The notes under the pieces are model-generated. The model was not told where the DNA came from. It saw only the letters and a program-made list of their open reading frames with translations, and did not search any database. Position numbers and translations under genes: made by a program. DNA of 64,000 bases, taken from positions 86,384,001 through 86,448,000 of the forward strand of contig CP136891.1 of NCBI GenBank assembly GCA_034359265.1, given 5' to 3'. Source of the DNA: Canna indica. Taxonomy: Eukaryota > Streptophyta > Magnoliopsida > Zingiberales > Cannaceae. This document shows, piece by piece, positions 1-11,400 of the stretch (position 1 is the first letter of the stretch; every line of letters begins with the position of its first letter).

Positions 1-3
1 TAT

Positions 4-261
4 TCATCTCAGTGGTTTGAATAAGGAGACTTCATCATCAAAATGGTGGATGACTGCATTGAACACTAAGCTTCCGTTTGGCAAAATTCTTTCATTATGC
101 TCACAGACCAAATAGCTTTCAATCAAGTTAAAGCAATACCACATCTGAAAAGAGACAGTCTTCCATTGGTTGCGTGAACCAGGAACCAAATCATCAATAT
201 AGTTAGAAAGATTTGTCAAATAAAAGTTGAGCTGAGTCCAACATCTACAGAGCAAATCCAA
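4..261 (-). other. Unrecognised coding-like stretch
   Basis: An open minus-strand stretch of about 85 codons ends in a stop near the window edge, with no ATG at its upstream end. A CTGTAG acceptor-like site lies at its upstream end, so it could be a terminal exon. The peptide is not low-complexity (it contains NQWKTVSFQMWYC), which makes it more protein-like than the surrounding AT-rich frames. I do not recognise a family. It may belong with the coding-like pieces at about 405-590 and 1871-2175 as one minus-strand gene or gene relic, but I could not join them in frame. Confidence 0.2.
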
Positions 262-404
262 AATTCAAGAGGAGTTTCTCATAGACACTGAACAAAATTT
301 ACAGAGAACGCAGTGGGCAAATGCTCATTCCAATTTGTAATAGATTTTCCTTAACATGCATCCCCTTCTATAAAGTAATCATCTTTAGTGTCCATGAAAT
401 CCAT

Positions 405-590
405 TAATCTTCAGATTGGTAGAGAGTAATCAGGATCCAGGACTCAGCCATGAGCCCACCACCAAACATGCCAGCCACTTTGGCAGCTTTATAGTTTGCA
501 GCTTTCAAAATATCACGAAAGATCTCCTTAAGGGGGATTCTCCAAACCAACGGACATAAAGGAAAAATTATAGCATCTGGTTTAAGCTAC
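405..590 (-). other. Unrecognised coding-like stretch
   Basis: The minus strand reads open for about 55 codons (including IPLKEIFRDILKAANYKAAK and a glycine-rich MFGGGLMAES) and ends in TAA near 408. An acceptor-like CAG lies at its upstream edge. The composition looks protein-like, but there is no start codon and no family that I recognise. It could be an exon of the same unknown gene as the 1871-2175 stretch, or a relic. Confidence 0.2.
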
Positions 591-794
591 ATGCCAAAAT
601 CCATGAACCAAAATTACTATCTTTTGGTGCATCCGTAACTCAATTGCTGATATCCATATTTGTATTAGGCAGCAACTGCTAGGTGAGGAGTGCTGATAAA
701 GCTTTAACTAGTTGTTTAAGCTATGCGCTAAGTTCTATGTCTAGTGTGGCAATCATTTTCTCTTTCATGCAGGATAGCAGATGATCAGTATTAC

Positions 795-1075
795 TTTCTT
801 TCTTTCTTTTTTCCAGAAAATGCTATATTAAGATAAATAGACAAAAGCCAGATCAAAAAAGGTCGTCGAGCAAAATATCCTCCGAGTCTGGAGGCCTAGT
901 ACATGACCATATTACAAAATCACCCTCTAATCTCGCTCAGTTTGCTGCCCAATAAGCAGCTTTGTTTCATTCTCTATAACAAAAGGATAGGTCTTTACAG
1001 TTACTAGCCCTCATCAAAACTTGAATGTCTTTAACAATACCATTAAAGAAATAAGAACATTTTACAGAGATGACT
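795..1075 (-). mobile_element. 5'-truncated L1-type LINE, RNase H end
   Basis: Read on the minus strand, this stretch is clearly related in translation to the RNase H end of the LINE at 34.2-38.6 kb. Both have a SFCYRE.N.AA.W motif, then VIWS or LIWS, R PP, and a final DIL.DDLF or KILYNDFF. It carries stop codons and begins only near the RNase H core, as expected of a 5'-truncated copy. An A-rich (GAAA)n tract near 800 sits where the 3' tail of a minus-strand LINE should be. Confidence 0.6.
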
Positions 1076-1870
1076 TCCTAAATTTTCTGTTCGTGGAGTG
1101 ATGACTAAGGGAAAATTTTGTCTCTCTCGATTGGTGATTCAATGTTGGATACTTAAAACAACCTAATAAATGTCATAATCAGCAGAAGATATTTCTGTAA
1201 AACTAAGCTTGTTCTCAAGCTAAAATTTTTGATAAGTTCCAGTACCAGTTGCAGAGCAACACATAACATTCCTGAAAAATGTTTGGAATCTTTCATTAAC
1301 AGGATGTGAAAAATGAAATGTATTTTCCCCAATAGACAAAAGCTATGTCCAATTCTGAGCAGAAGGCCAATGCACATTGAAGGGATATAAAGTAATATGT
1401 TGCCCAATGTTACATTCTATTGAACATGTCAGGAGGAGCTGAGTGGAATATAGAAGTAAAACAAGCAAAAGTTTGGTTGGTTAGATTTTTTTCTCTGGCA
1501 AAGATGAGGGTCAACTCTGGTTCCAAACAAAAAAAAGACTTACCAAGATTGACAAAACTAAATCCGCAGTTGTCAATTAATTTAATTTGAATATGCTAAA
1601 AGTCACTACATTTGGCTAGCAGATAGCCTTTTGAGAAATTAATACATTTAGAGACATGGTTGGTGGATTGAGCTCATCTCAAATCACTTTAGTTTGTTTA
1701 TGACTATAGAGCAAGATAAAGCATGCCATTGATGTCAACTGTTAACTATGAACCAAAACTTCTGCAAAAGAAGTGAGGCTGACATCTTTTGATCAGGAGC
1801 TATCAATCTAAATTTGAAAGAAAATAACATCAAATGATCTCAGCATCTCTTCCTACTTTGTTGTATGATA

Positions 1871-2175
1871 ATTCTAGGAAGACAAATAGAATAGCAGTTG
1901 GTCAGAGACAGTAAAGAGATAATGCTCCTTCGTACCAAATAAAATACTGAAAACTTTGTGAAACAATGAAACAATAAATCCAACCAAAATGATGAAAATC
2001 CATGACAGTAACCATTTTGGTGATCCTGCTGGCAAAAAGGTATGAATATATGGGACATCAAGCAACCGAAGCACCCTCCTGGCAGTGTGATCAGCATAGA
2101 AGTATAAAGCCGTGAAGCAAAACAGTGTAGCTAGAAGTAGAGACTTTGGTACAATGATACAATCAGTCTTCCATT
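1871..2175 (-). other. Possible membrane-protein exon or relic
   Basis: An open minus-strand frame of about 95 codons has no ATG at its upstream end. It encodes two hydrophobic segments separated by a polar stretch (ADHTARRVLRLLD, then an aliphatic and aromatic run around KWLLSWIFIILVGF), which suggests a membrane protein. A stop closes it near 1874. It lies only about 115 bp beyond the PPR stop codon on the same strand, so it may simply be PPR 3' UTR. I do not recognise the family. Confidence 0.22.
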
Positions 2176-2290
2176 ATAGTGTTACTCATCTTGTGATTGA
2201 TAGCAAGGTATGTTCTAGGACAAAATTTAGCAATGTATCCCACATCATGAGTTTGTCATCTATTGAGGCTGCAACTACATGTAATAGAAA

Positions 2291-3982
2291 CTAGTCCAAG
2301 TCATATTGCATAGTGATTCTCTCCATGGCATTATGGCTCACAATGTTTCTAGAGTACAACTCTTTCAACAACTTTGCAGCCAAATCTGTTTCATCCTCGT
2401 GAGCAATACCTTCAACTAGAATGATGTATGTGGTTTCATTAGGTAGGTAACCCTTCTCAATCATTGATTCATGGATGTCAATGGACAGATCTGTCCTCTG
2501 AGCCTTGCATAGTCCAAGAATAAGTGCATTGTAGTTGTCTATATCAGGTTTGTTACCATATTCCTCCATCACCTTGAAAATCTCAATAGCCTCATCGAGC
2601 ATGCCCTCCATACAAAGACCTCTAATCAAGGAGGAAATGGTGTAAGAATCAGGAGTAAATCCATGCCTTGTCATCTCATGCAACAACTGAAAAGCTGCAA
2701 AGGTGTTCCCTTTCTTGCACAAGTAGGATAGCACATTTTTGTAGAAGTCATTCATGGAGGTATTCTGCTTACTGCCCAAGCTTCTTAATATGGAGTGTGC
2801 ATCTTTCACCTTTCCTTCTTCACAGAGCACAGCAATCGCATTGTAAGTCCCTTCATTTGGAGTACAATGCCTCTGCATCATCATATCTAGGCATTTGAGA
2901 GCCATGTCCACATCTCCCACCTTGCAGAATCGTGCAATTATGTGGTTAAAGCTTGCAGCAACAGGCTTAAATCCATTCCTTGACATCTCCTCCAAGATGT
3001 CGAATGCTTGTTCTGTTCGACCGTGATATGCAAGTGAACCAATCAAGATGTTATAAGTAACAATGCTAGGGTCACAATTCTTCTGGCCCATTTCAGCTAA
3101 GAGCTCCTCTGCCTCCTCCCACCGCCCTTCGTAGCACAAACTCCTTAAGAGTATATTGTAGCTGACAACATTTGGTTTAAAACCCTTCAATGGCAACTCC
3201 CTGAAGAAGTGAACTGCCTCCTCCAACCTACCTTCCTTGCAGAATCCAGTAAGAAGTACATTGTAGCTGACCAAATTAGGCCTCCCACCCTTGGCTATGA
3301 TCTCATCCAGTAACTTCACTGCTTCATCCACCCCTCTCTCCTTGTATGCTGCTTCCAGTAAGAATGAGTATGTGAAGACATTCGGAATGAGCCCTTTCTG
3401 CATCAATCGCTCCAAAAGCTGCAAGCCTTGCTGCAGATTGCCATGGAGGCAAAGGCCCCTAAAAAGAGAATTGTAGATGATGGTAGACGTAGAGAATCCG
3501 TACTCCTCCATTTTGTCCACTAATTGCATTGCATACCCAACATTGCCCCGCTTGCACAAATGATTGACCAAGAAAGTATAGGCAGAAGGTCCGGGGTTGG
3601 TTCCGGCGCTGACCATCAATTCCATGACACGAACGGCTTTACGAACCTTGTTCGACTTGCATAAATCGTACAAGAGCTGAGTGGCCTGGGCGACGTCGGG
3701 CTTGTACCCCTTGCCCACCATGTGTTCGAGGTGGAGGAAGGCGTCATAGAGGCGGAGCTCGATGGCTCTGGACTCTTTCTTCCCGTTCCTCCAGCTGGGG
3801 AGGGAAAAGGTGGAGTCTTTAGGGGAGATGGTGACGGGGGACGATGCCAAGACCCTAGGGAAGCCCTTATTGAGGGAAAGAGAGGGGAGGTTCGGGAGGT
3901 GCGAGCGAAAGCGTGGCTTGCCTCTGGTGTGCGAGGGCTTAGAGCGATGGAAGGGTGCCAGGGAATGAAGAAGGGCCGCCAT
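2291..3982 (-). CDS. P-class pentatricopeptide repeat protein
   Basis: Intronless 563-aa ORF with an ATG start and an intact frame. After a basic, Ser/Pro-rich N-terminal region of about 60 residues that looks like an organelle transit peptide, the protein is built of about a dozen 35-residue PPR motifs from roughly residue 95 to 545, with recurring cores such as YNVLLTGFCKEGRLEEA and VVSYNILLRSLCYEGRWEEA. There is no E, DYW or SMR domain, so it is P-class. Such proteins bind single-stranded RNA in chloroplasts or mitochondria, one base per repeat, and stabilise or help process transcripts. The layout resembles the Arabidopsis At1g79080-type chloroplast PPR, but this is recognition by eye. 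The RNA target is unknown. It reads in the same direction as the flippase gene upstream, about 1.5 kb away. Confidence 0.93.
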   Translation of the reverse strand: MAALLHSLAPFHRSKPSHTRGKPRFRSHLPNLPSLSLNKGFPRVLASSPVTISPKDSTFSLPSWRNGKKESRAIELRLYDAFLHLEHMVGKGYKPDVAQATQLLYDLCKSNKVRKAVRVMELMVSAGTNPGPSAYTFLVNHLCKRGNVGYAMQLVDKMEEYGFSTSTIIYNSLFRGLCLHGNLQQGLQLLERLMQKGLIPNVFTYSFLLEAAYKERGVDEAVKLLDEIIAKGGRPNLVSYNVLLTGFCKEGRLEEAVHFFRELPLKGFKPNVVSYNILLRSLCYEGRWEEAEELLAEMGQKNCDPSIVTYNILIGSLAYHGRTEQAFDILEEMSRNGFKPVAASFNHIIARFCKVGDVDMALKCLDMMMQRHCTPNEGTYNAIAVLCEEGKVKDAHSILRSLGSKQNTSMNDFYKNVLSYLCKKGNTFAAFQLLHEMTRHGFTPDSYTISSLIRGLCMEGMLDEAIEIFKVMEEYGNKPDIDNYNALILGLCKAQRTDLSIDIHESMIEKGYLPNETTYIILVEGIAHEDETDLAAKLLKELYSRNIVSHNAMERITMQYDLD

Positions 3983-5490
3983 GTTCTTGCTGCTATTGCT
4001 GGTTTATCAGGAATCCTTGAGCAAGGAGACAACCTCCATGTAGTCCAACATGCACAATTTAAGCTGCAGCGTATGAATCTTTGTCAAGAAAACTGTACCA
4101 AAATCTCCAGAAAATAAGAAAAGAGAGGAAGATTTTTTCTCTAAATAATGGCACGATGATCATAACGTCGCATCACCGGAGCAGAGCAAGAAGAAAAACC
4201 CTCATCCAAAGTTAAGCCCCTCATGACCAACCAAATCTGTGACGAATTAACTCGCACACTTATCCGGCTCCAGCTTATCGAGCGGGTTCTTAAACGGAGT
4301 GGACCGGCCGGTTTGATGGCGAACCGATCCTCGATCTGGGTTTTATGGAATACCCAATTGGTCAAGACGCAATTAAAACAGATCAATCCAGACTGATTCA
4401 TATTAATTGGATTTTTTATTTTTTATTTTTATTTATTTATTTATTTGTATTGATCAAATTGATAAACTTGTGGCCCGCCAAATTGTGGGGTTGTATTGAT
4501 CAAATTTTGTGTATCTTTGGTTGACAACAACTTACGTGGGATGTTAAATAAAATCATTGCCTGCTATCACTTTATTTCAATAACTATAATATAAAAAAAG
4601 GGGGCATACTTCTCATCCGTCCCAAGTTGATTTATGGTTTTTTTTAATAAAGATTAAAAATTGATCATTTTAAAATTTGAATCCTAGATCAATTGTGCTA
4701 TCCACAATTGACTGATCTACGACTACTTATTCTTAGAAAAATTTACTTTCTTATGAAATTACATTATAATTCCTTACTGATAATATGCATTAATATAATT
4801 TTATTAAACAAGAACCTAGTAAAATTTTATAGATAACGTTCCAATTTCAAATACCTCATTTGAATTAGGGTTTCTTTTTTTCCTATCGTAAAAACTTTTT
4901 AGAAAATCATTATATCTCTTTTTTTTATCACTGATAGAATTTCAAAATCCAACTCACCTAATTACAAATATAAAATCAAGAGTGGATTATAAAACCTATA
5001 TAAAAGATAGATTTATGTTCTTTTTCATTTTTCACTTAAAAATAATGTATGAGGAAATGGAAATAAAAAGTACATACAATTACAAAATACATAAATAATA
5101 TAATATACTATGTACTACTATATAATATATGTTACAACTTTTATAGTATTGTATAATAGGTAATAATAACAATAATACAGAAATGGGATCCTATTTGTTC
5201 ATATACCAAACTAACACTTCATTAAAAATCAGATTTCATAAATGGGCAATTAGTTAAAGAATATAAATGTTTTATACATGATGTGAAAGGGCATACAACA
5301 ATGGATGTGATGGCTCTGCGTTTCGACTCCTTATATTTGTTAGGAGATGATGCTTGATTCTGTAAACAGAACATTCTAGAAAACATTCCAAATGTTCTGG
5401 ATCGGGCGACATTCTATTAAAAAAAATCCTTGTAAATACAATTGACACCTGAAAAGGCACATTTCCTGTTATACCAAAAATGACCAAAAA
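3983..5490. other. Intergenic region, PPR promoter side
   Basis: This 1.5-kb spacer separates the PPR start from the flippase stop. The part next to the PPR start must hold its promoter and 5' UTR. The rest is very AT-rich, with A and T runs (for example 4412-4446) and TATA-like patches near 5090-5150. I see no gene, RNA or clear transposon in it. Confidence 0.5.
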
Positions 5491-8400
5491 TCAATTATCT
5501 TTGTAATTTCTCAAGTAAGATGAAGACAGCCTCGATTGTGCTGGTTGTAAAAAATCAAAAGTTGATCTTCTGGTAGCTGTTGAGGAATCTGATATCAAGG
5601 GTTCACAAACACTGTTCCTGAATTTACTCTGGGATGTGGACAATGAAGCAACATCCTTCTCTATCGGTTTGAGCTGCGACTCAAGACCTCCCATTGAGAA
5701 GATAGGTCCCCGAGATCGCTCCGCCTGCTGAAGTATGTTTATGGCACTTGATCTGTACATGTATCTGAAGTACTTGAGGGCTAGCACTGGGCCCATTCCC
5801 ACCACAACAATAATCTACAACAAAGGCTAAATCAGCACAAGGATGGAAATGATGGTTAATGAATGAATGACAAGATACTCACAACCACAGTTATCCAATA
5901 TGATGGCTGCCTACAAAGGCGGAACATGATTGTGTACATTCCTGCTGACGGCATAGCACTGAATATAAAGTTGATGAAATAAAAAGCCAAGAAATTACCC
6001 CAGATGGCGAGGTGTTGCAAAATTGTGAAGGAACTGAAAGATTAAACAAGAAACATTTTAGAGATTCAATTAAATTTCTCTAACCAACAAATAACTTAAA
6101 GAGTGCAATAGAGTCAAAAATGCTTACTTCATCTCCATTGTCACAACAAATGCTTGCAACCAAATACACCCAGAGAGCGCAACCATTGACAGCTCCTCCA
6201 TTTCACTTTTTTCATCAGCATATGCATGCACGGTTATCAAGAAAACAACAAGTGCCTGGTAACAAGTGACTATATTCAGCATCTAGAGAAAATTGTGTAC
6301 ATTGGCTACCAAAATAAATGTCTTTATTGGACTAAATTGTGTTATAATGCCATAACTGGGAACATTTCAAAATTGTTTTTCCAATTCTAAATAATAACTA
6401 TTTTCATATCAAAAACAGAACATAGATCAGCAATAGCCGACTCTCACTGGATAAGCTTGTCTAAGTTCATCAAAAATAGAATAAGAACTTAATAGTGTAA
6501 AGAAGATTCCTAAATCCACACCTCTGACTAGATACACATTTCAAGATACAATCAACTATATTTAAAATGGATTTTGTGAATAACAAGATGCTAATGGCCT
6601 TCAAATATGAAGGCATCCCTTTAAACTATTTAAGATCTGTACGAGGGTAGTTTAAAATTAAAAATGTCAATAATAGTTGTGATCTCGCTTTCTAAGAAAG
6701 AAGCCAGTCAACTTCAAAAGACAGAACTAAAGATGAAAAAGCAAAAAATAAAATTTTATGAAATATGAATGAAAAACAGATCAGCATTCTATGCCTTATA
6801 TAGCACAGCAACAATTCAATGAAGCAACAAGAACAATGATGGACAATTTTGAAAAGAAATGTATTTTTATTGGTGCAAAAGAAATGGAAACAGAATGGTG
6901 TTACACAGTTTAGTGCTTGGATATTGCCAAAGAAAAGAAGCATAAATACAAGTATATAGAAAGAAATAGTGAACATATAATGAGAAGTACTTCAACTTCA
7001 AGGATGATGTTTGTGATATTCATTTTTTACGACTACACAAATTGTAAAGGAAATTAAAATGTACCAGGAACTGCAATAGCCTATACCTTAGTAGAAAAAT
7101 TAAAAATCTGAGTATTGCACTTACATGATATAGTGAACGACCAAACCATCCAGCAAACGTGCTTGGGTTTAAAAGCCTAAATTCAAGAAAGGCAATTGCA
7201 ATTAATTGATAATATAAAGCTATAGCTACTAAGGGAACTTTAAGCTCCTACACTGCTTAAAAAACTAAAGCAGATGTGGCAAAGGGTAAAAGAAGTTTCT
7301 GTTAGCAAAGATGAATATAAATGTGAACAAGTTCTTCTTACCTTCCAGCTTGACAATAAAATAAAATCTGTGGGTTCTGCAACACAGTTTTTTCAGTGAG
7401 GTCCTTGTCAAGAACAACTGTTACAACAGGTACACTAGTATAGAAGACGTTATAAGCCATCAGGCTAATAGAATTAAACAAGCTGGTTCCTGAAACACCT
7501 GAGAAAAAAGAAAAGCTGCAAAGAACCCCAATTAACATTGATGATATAGAAACTTTGAAAACTTCTTGCTAGCATAATAGAAATGAGACAAATAGCAACA
7601 GGGAACAAAAGGAACTTACAATATCTGTATAAAACATATCAGCAATGACTTGTAAAAGGAGTATTGAGAGAGAAATGCTGTTCGGTTGTAAGAATAGCGT
7701 CCATGAACAAGAATCAACCTTTTAAGGAACCTGAATTCTGATAAAGCATGCCAAAGTTATGTATTAAACAAACTCCTGTTATAATGATAAAAAACAAGAA
7801 TTAATATGTGACACCAACATTTTAAGAAGATTGTGCTTTAAAATTAAAAGGATATGTACATCTGTATGGTTACAGGAAAGATGCAATAATTATAATCCAT
7901 GTAGCTCTTGTAGCCTCAATTTCCTCATAACATAATTTTTCATCAAATTTTAGAGCACGTGTAGTTTCAGTAAAGGTGCAAACTGTGGCATGTCTCCTAA
8001 CCAACGAATCATATGCAATCAAATGATTTTAATGATGCAATCACATTACATAGTAAAGAGATAAATCTGTCTTCTTTAGTTTATGCTAGTTTTTCAAAAG
8101 CTTATATGTTTGGTTCAGGTTCATATCTATCAGAAACTTTTAAAAATGGCTTTGTAACATAGCCATTACAAAGCGTACATAGACGTGGGAATATATGCAC
8201 AAGACACATTACAAGACGTACATATACGTGGAAATAGACGCATAAAAGCGTCATAGCCAGGATCAAACCCATGACTTAATGACAACATAATCGGATGTGT
8301 AATCACTAAGCTACTAGTGGGTCCACAATATCTATCAGAAAATTATAAAATACAGTTCATATTTTTGCAGGAATCTGCCAACGTACTTCAAAAAAGCTAT

Positions 8401-11400
8401 AGGATGTTTCCTTTAACAACCATGGTCGTTTGTCAACATACACTTACCTCACCCTATTGTTGATGAAGAGGAGATTATTGAACAAAAAAATAGAACAGCT
8501 GCCTCAATAATTTACATTGAGTAAAATACCAAAAATACCTAGATAGATAATTAACATGCTCTATGAACTAGATTGAGAATCAAACTGGTTACTCACTTCC
8601 GATGCTATAATCAGCTGCTCTTGCAGCCTGCAGGCCTTCCAATCCACTAATCCCCACGCCAATATCAGCCTGTTGTATCATCCTCACATCATTTCCACCA
8701 TCACCAATTGCCAAAGTTCGGTAATCACATGACTTCAGCAGCTCCACAAGCTTCAATAAGAAAAGCATAAACATTTATGTCACTCGTTGTAAAGAAAATC
8801 AGTGTTACCATTCTGGTTATTGAACAAGCCAGTGAAGCAAGTAACTGGACTACGTTAAATAACATTTTTAACTAACTAATCATTTTTTGCATAGTTCTTT
8901 AGAAAAGATTTTTACATGATTCTTAATTGTTACTTGGTAAGCTACAAACCAAACTATTAGGTCATGGAAGCTATTGGCATTCCAGAAACATATTCTTGGT
9001 AGATCATCATGTAAACCTTCCTAATTCTCAAGAAAAAATCATGAATTTTTAAAATACAAATCAGTAGCTTCAGAGGACAAATAAAAAGCTTTTCTATTGT
9101 GAGCTGGTACAGATAATAAAAAGAAATATTCATAAGCACATCAATTTGGCTAAAGAGATTCAGTTCATGGCTAGACTAAATAATAAACCAATAGATCCTG
9201 CCCTCTTAACCCTGACCACCACCCATGCAACTAAGTGACTAGCCAGTCGAAACTGCATGCAGCAGATTCCAACCTGAACCAGATTGCCCTGCCAAATCAA
9301 GCACAGAGAACTCTGTCCAAAATTCTAAATATTATAGTTCCAGCAGTTCAGACAACTAAATCAACTAACTTGCACTCTTCACACAAGGAAGAAATAACTT
9401 GGATTCTTTTCCATCAAACTCTATCTTAAAATCTCCTAGCATGTTAACTGTCCACAAAACAACCTTAAAGCTTACATAGATAGGATTAACCCTAAATAAG
9501 AGAATAAGCTAGGAGGTGGATTAAGTTCTTCATGACTTCAAAGTTCAAACCAAAATTGGATAATGGAGATTTATAAGCAAACAATATCAAACTTTCCTAA
9601 ATTGGATAATGACTTCAATCCTAAATTGGATAATAGAGATTTATAAACGAGAAAAAGTTCACCTGAGCCTTTTGGGAAGGTGTCACACGACAACATATTG
9701 CTGTTCTTGAGAGAATTGCCAACTCAGTGAACACCGCTCTGTATTGGTTCAAAATTATCTCAAGGGCCCAACCATCAACAACAAATGCCAAATCCTGTTT
9801 AGAATTAGGAACTAGATTAGAAACAAACTTTGTTTAATCAAATAAGAGGGTCAAAGTTTAGTTGCATGATCTATTCCAACCAACTTCATGGAAAGTTGAG
9901 ATTGAAGATGAAAACAAAACAACACAGCTAACAATTAATTCTATTCTACAAATATTACCAATAACAAACACTGCATCATAGATACAATCAAACACCAATA
10001 ACAAGTTGCATAGATATGTGAAGTCACTTACCTGAATATTTTTCTTAAACTGCATGTTTTATTTTAGGGTGCATTTTTTTCGCACTTATGCACAGTAGTT
10101 GACTAGACAAGTCCTCTTGTACCATGTTTGTATTGCAAAACAGACCTCGGTACTGAACAATAAGGGTATTTTGGTCAATATGTCTTGTCCTATGTCGTGT
10201 TAATACAAAACAAACGCAATATAGAACACTTTATAAAAGAAACAGGGAACCTCTCTCTCTCTCTCTCTCTCTCTCATACACTACTATGTAACATGGGAAT
10301 ACGATTCCCAATCCACCACATAGGAATTAAATTCATTGGATCAAGATAGTACATAAAATAAAATTTTATTAGCATTATTTAATTAAATGTTAGGATAATA
10401 TAATATAAAATATTAATAATATATATTTAAAAATAGCAATAAAACGTAATAGTTAATTATAAATGTATAAAAATATCTGATTTTTAATAGATAAAATGAC
10501 ATTTTTTAAACTCTAAATAAAATTAATTAAATAAAATAACTCTTCAAAATAATATATTACTAAACTTCAACTAAATAATAATAATATATTAATTTTCAAT
10601 AACATATCACTATTTTACTATATATGATAAAATGCTATTTTTTATTAATAGAACCTATGTGTGACCTGGGAGAGCATGGTTCAAGTCACAAAAACATCTT
10701 CTTTATGCATGAGTAAGGTTACATAAATTGACCCTCTGTAGATCCCGCATTAACAAGAGCCGCGTGCACTGGGGTCGCCCTTTCCCACTACTATTTTATT
10801 AATATTTTTATTTTAAATTTATATTACAATAAATTATCATATGAAAAATAACAATAAATAGTAAAAATTTATTCTTCATAAAAATAACAAGGATAGTATT
10901 GGAAAATAGATCATATTATAGACACTGTGACAATTTAATTAAACATTCTGATGCCTAGGAATGTGATTCCAAGGAGGATATGTTACATTCTATAAACCAA
11001 ATGCTTCCTTCCTGTAAGCCTATATACAATTTAGTGGTAAAACTGACTTTACATATCCAGGATACGAATTCTAAAAATACCAAAAATAGATGAATATGTT
11101 CATTGGACAGACTGACAGAGTATGCACCAGAAGTAGGATGCAGGAAAATCAAGCTCACCGAAGTGTACCTTAGGTTCTGAAGATGTTATTTTCATTGTGA
11201 GCACCGCTCTCTCTAAGCTTCTTAGAACTTCATCTTCAGTTTTACCATTGATAAACAGAAGCTGTCCTTTGGGCTCTGGAGAACAGAAAATGGTATATTT
11301 TTTATTGAAATTTAAAGCAATTAAGATCATAATACAATTAAATAAGAATTTCACCTGGACAAACAACTGAAAGTGGAAGCAACTAAACCTCCTGATCTAA

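Noticed and set aside
3722..4117. Plus-strand ORFs antisense to the PPR N-terminus
   Set aside because: Shadow frames of the GC-rich transit-peptide region.
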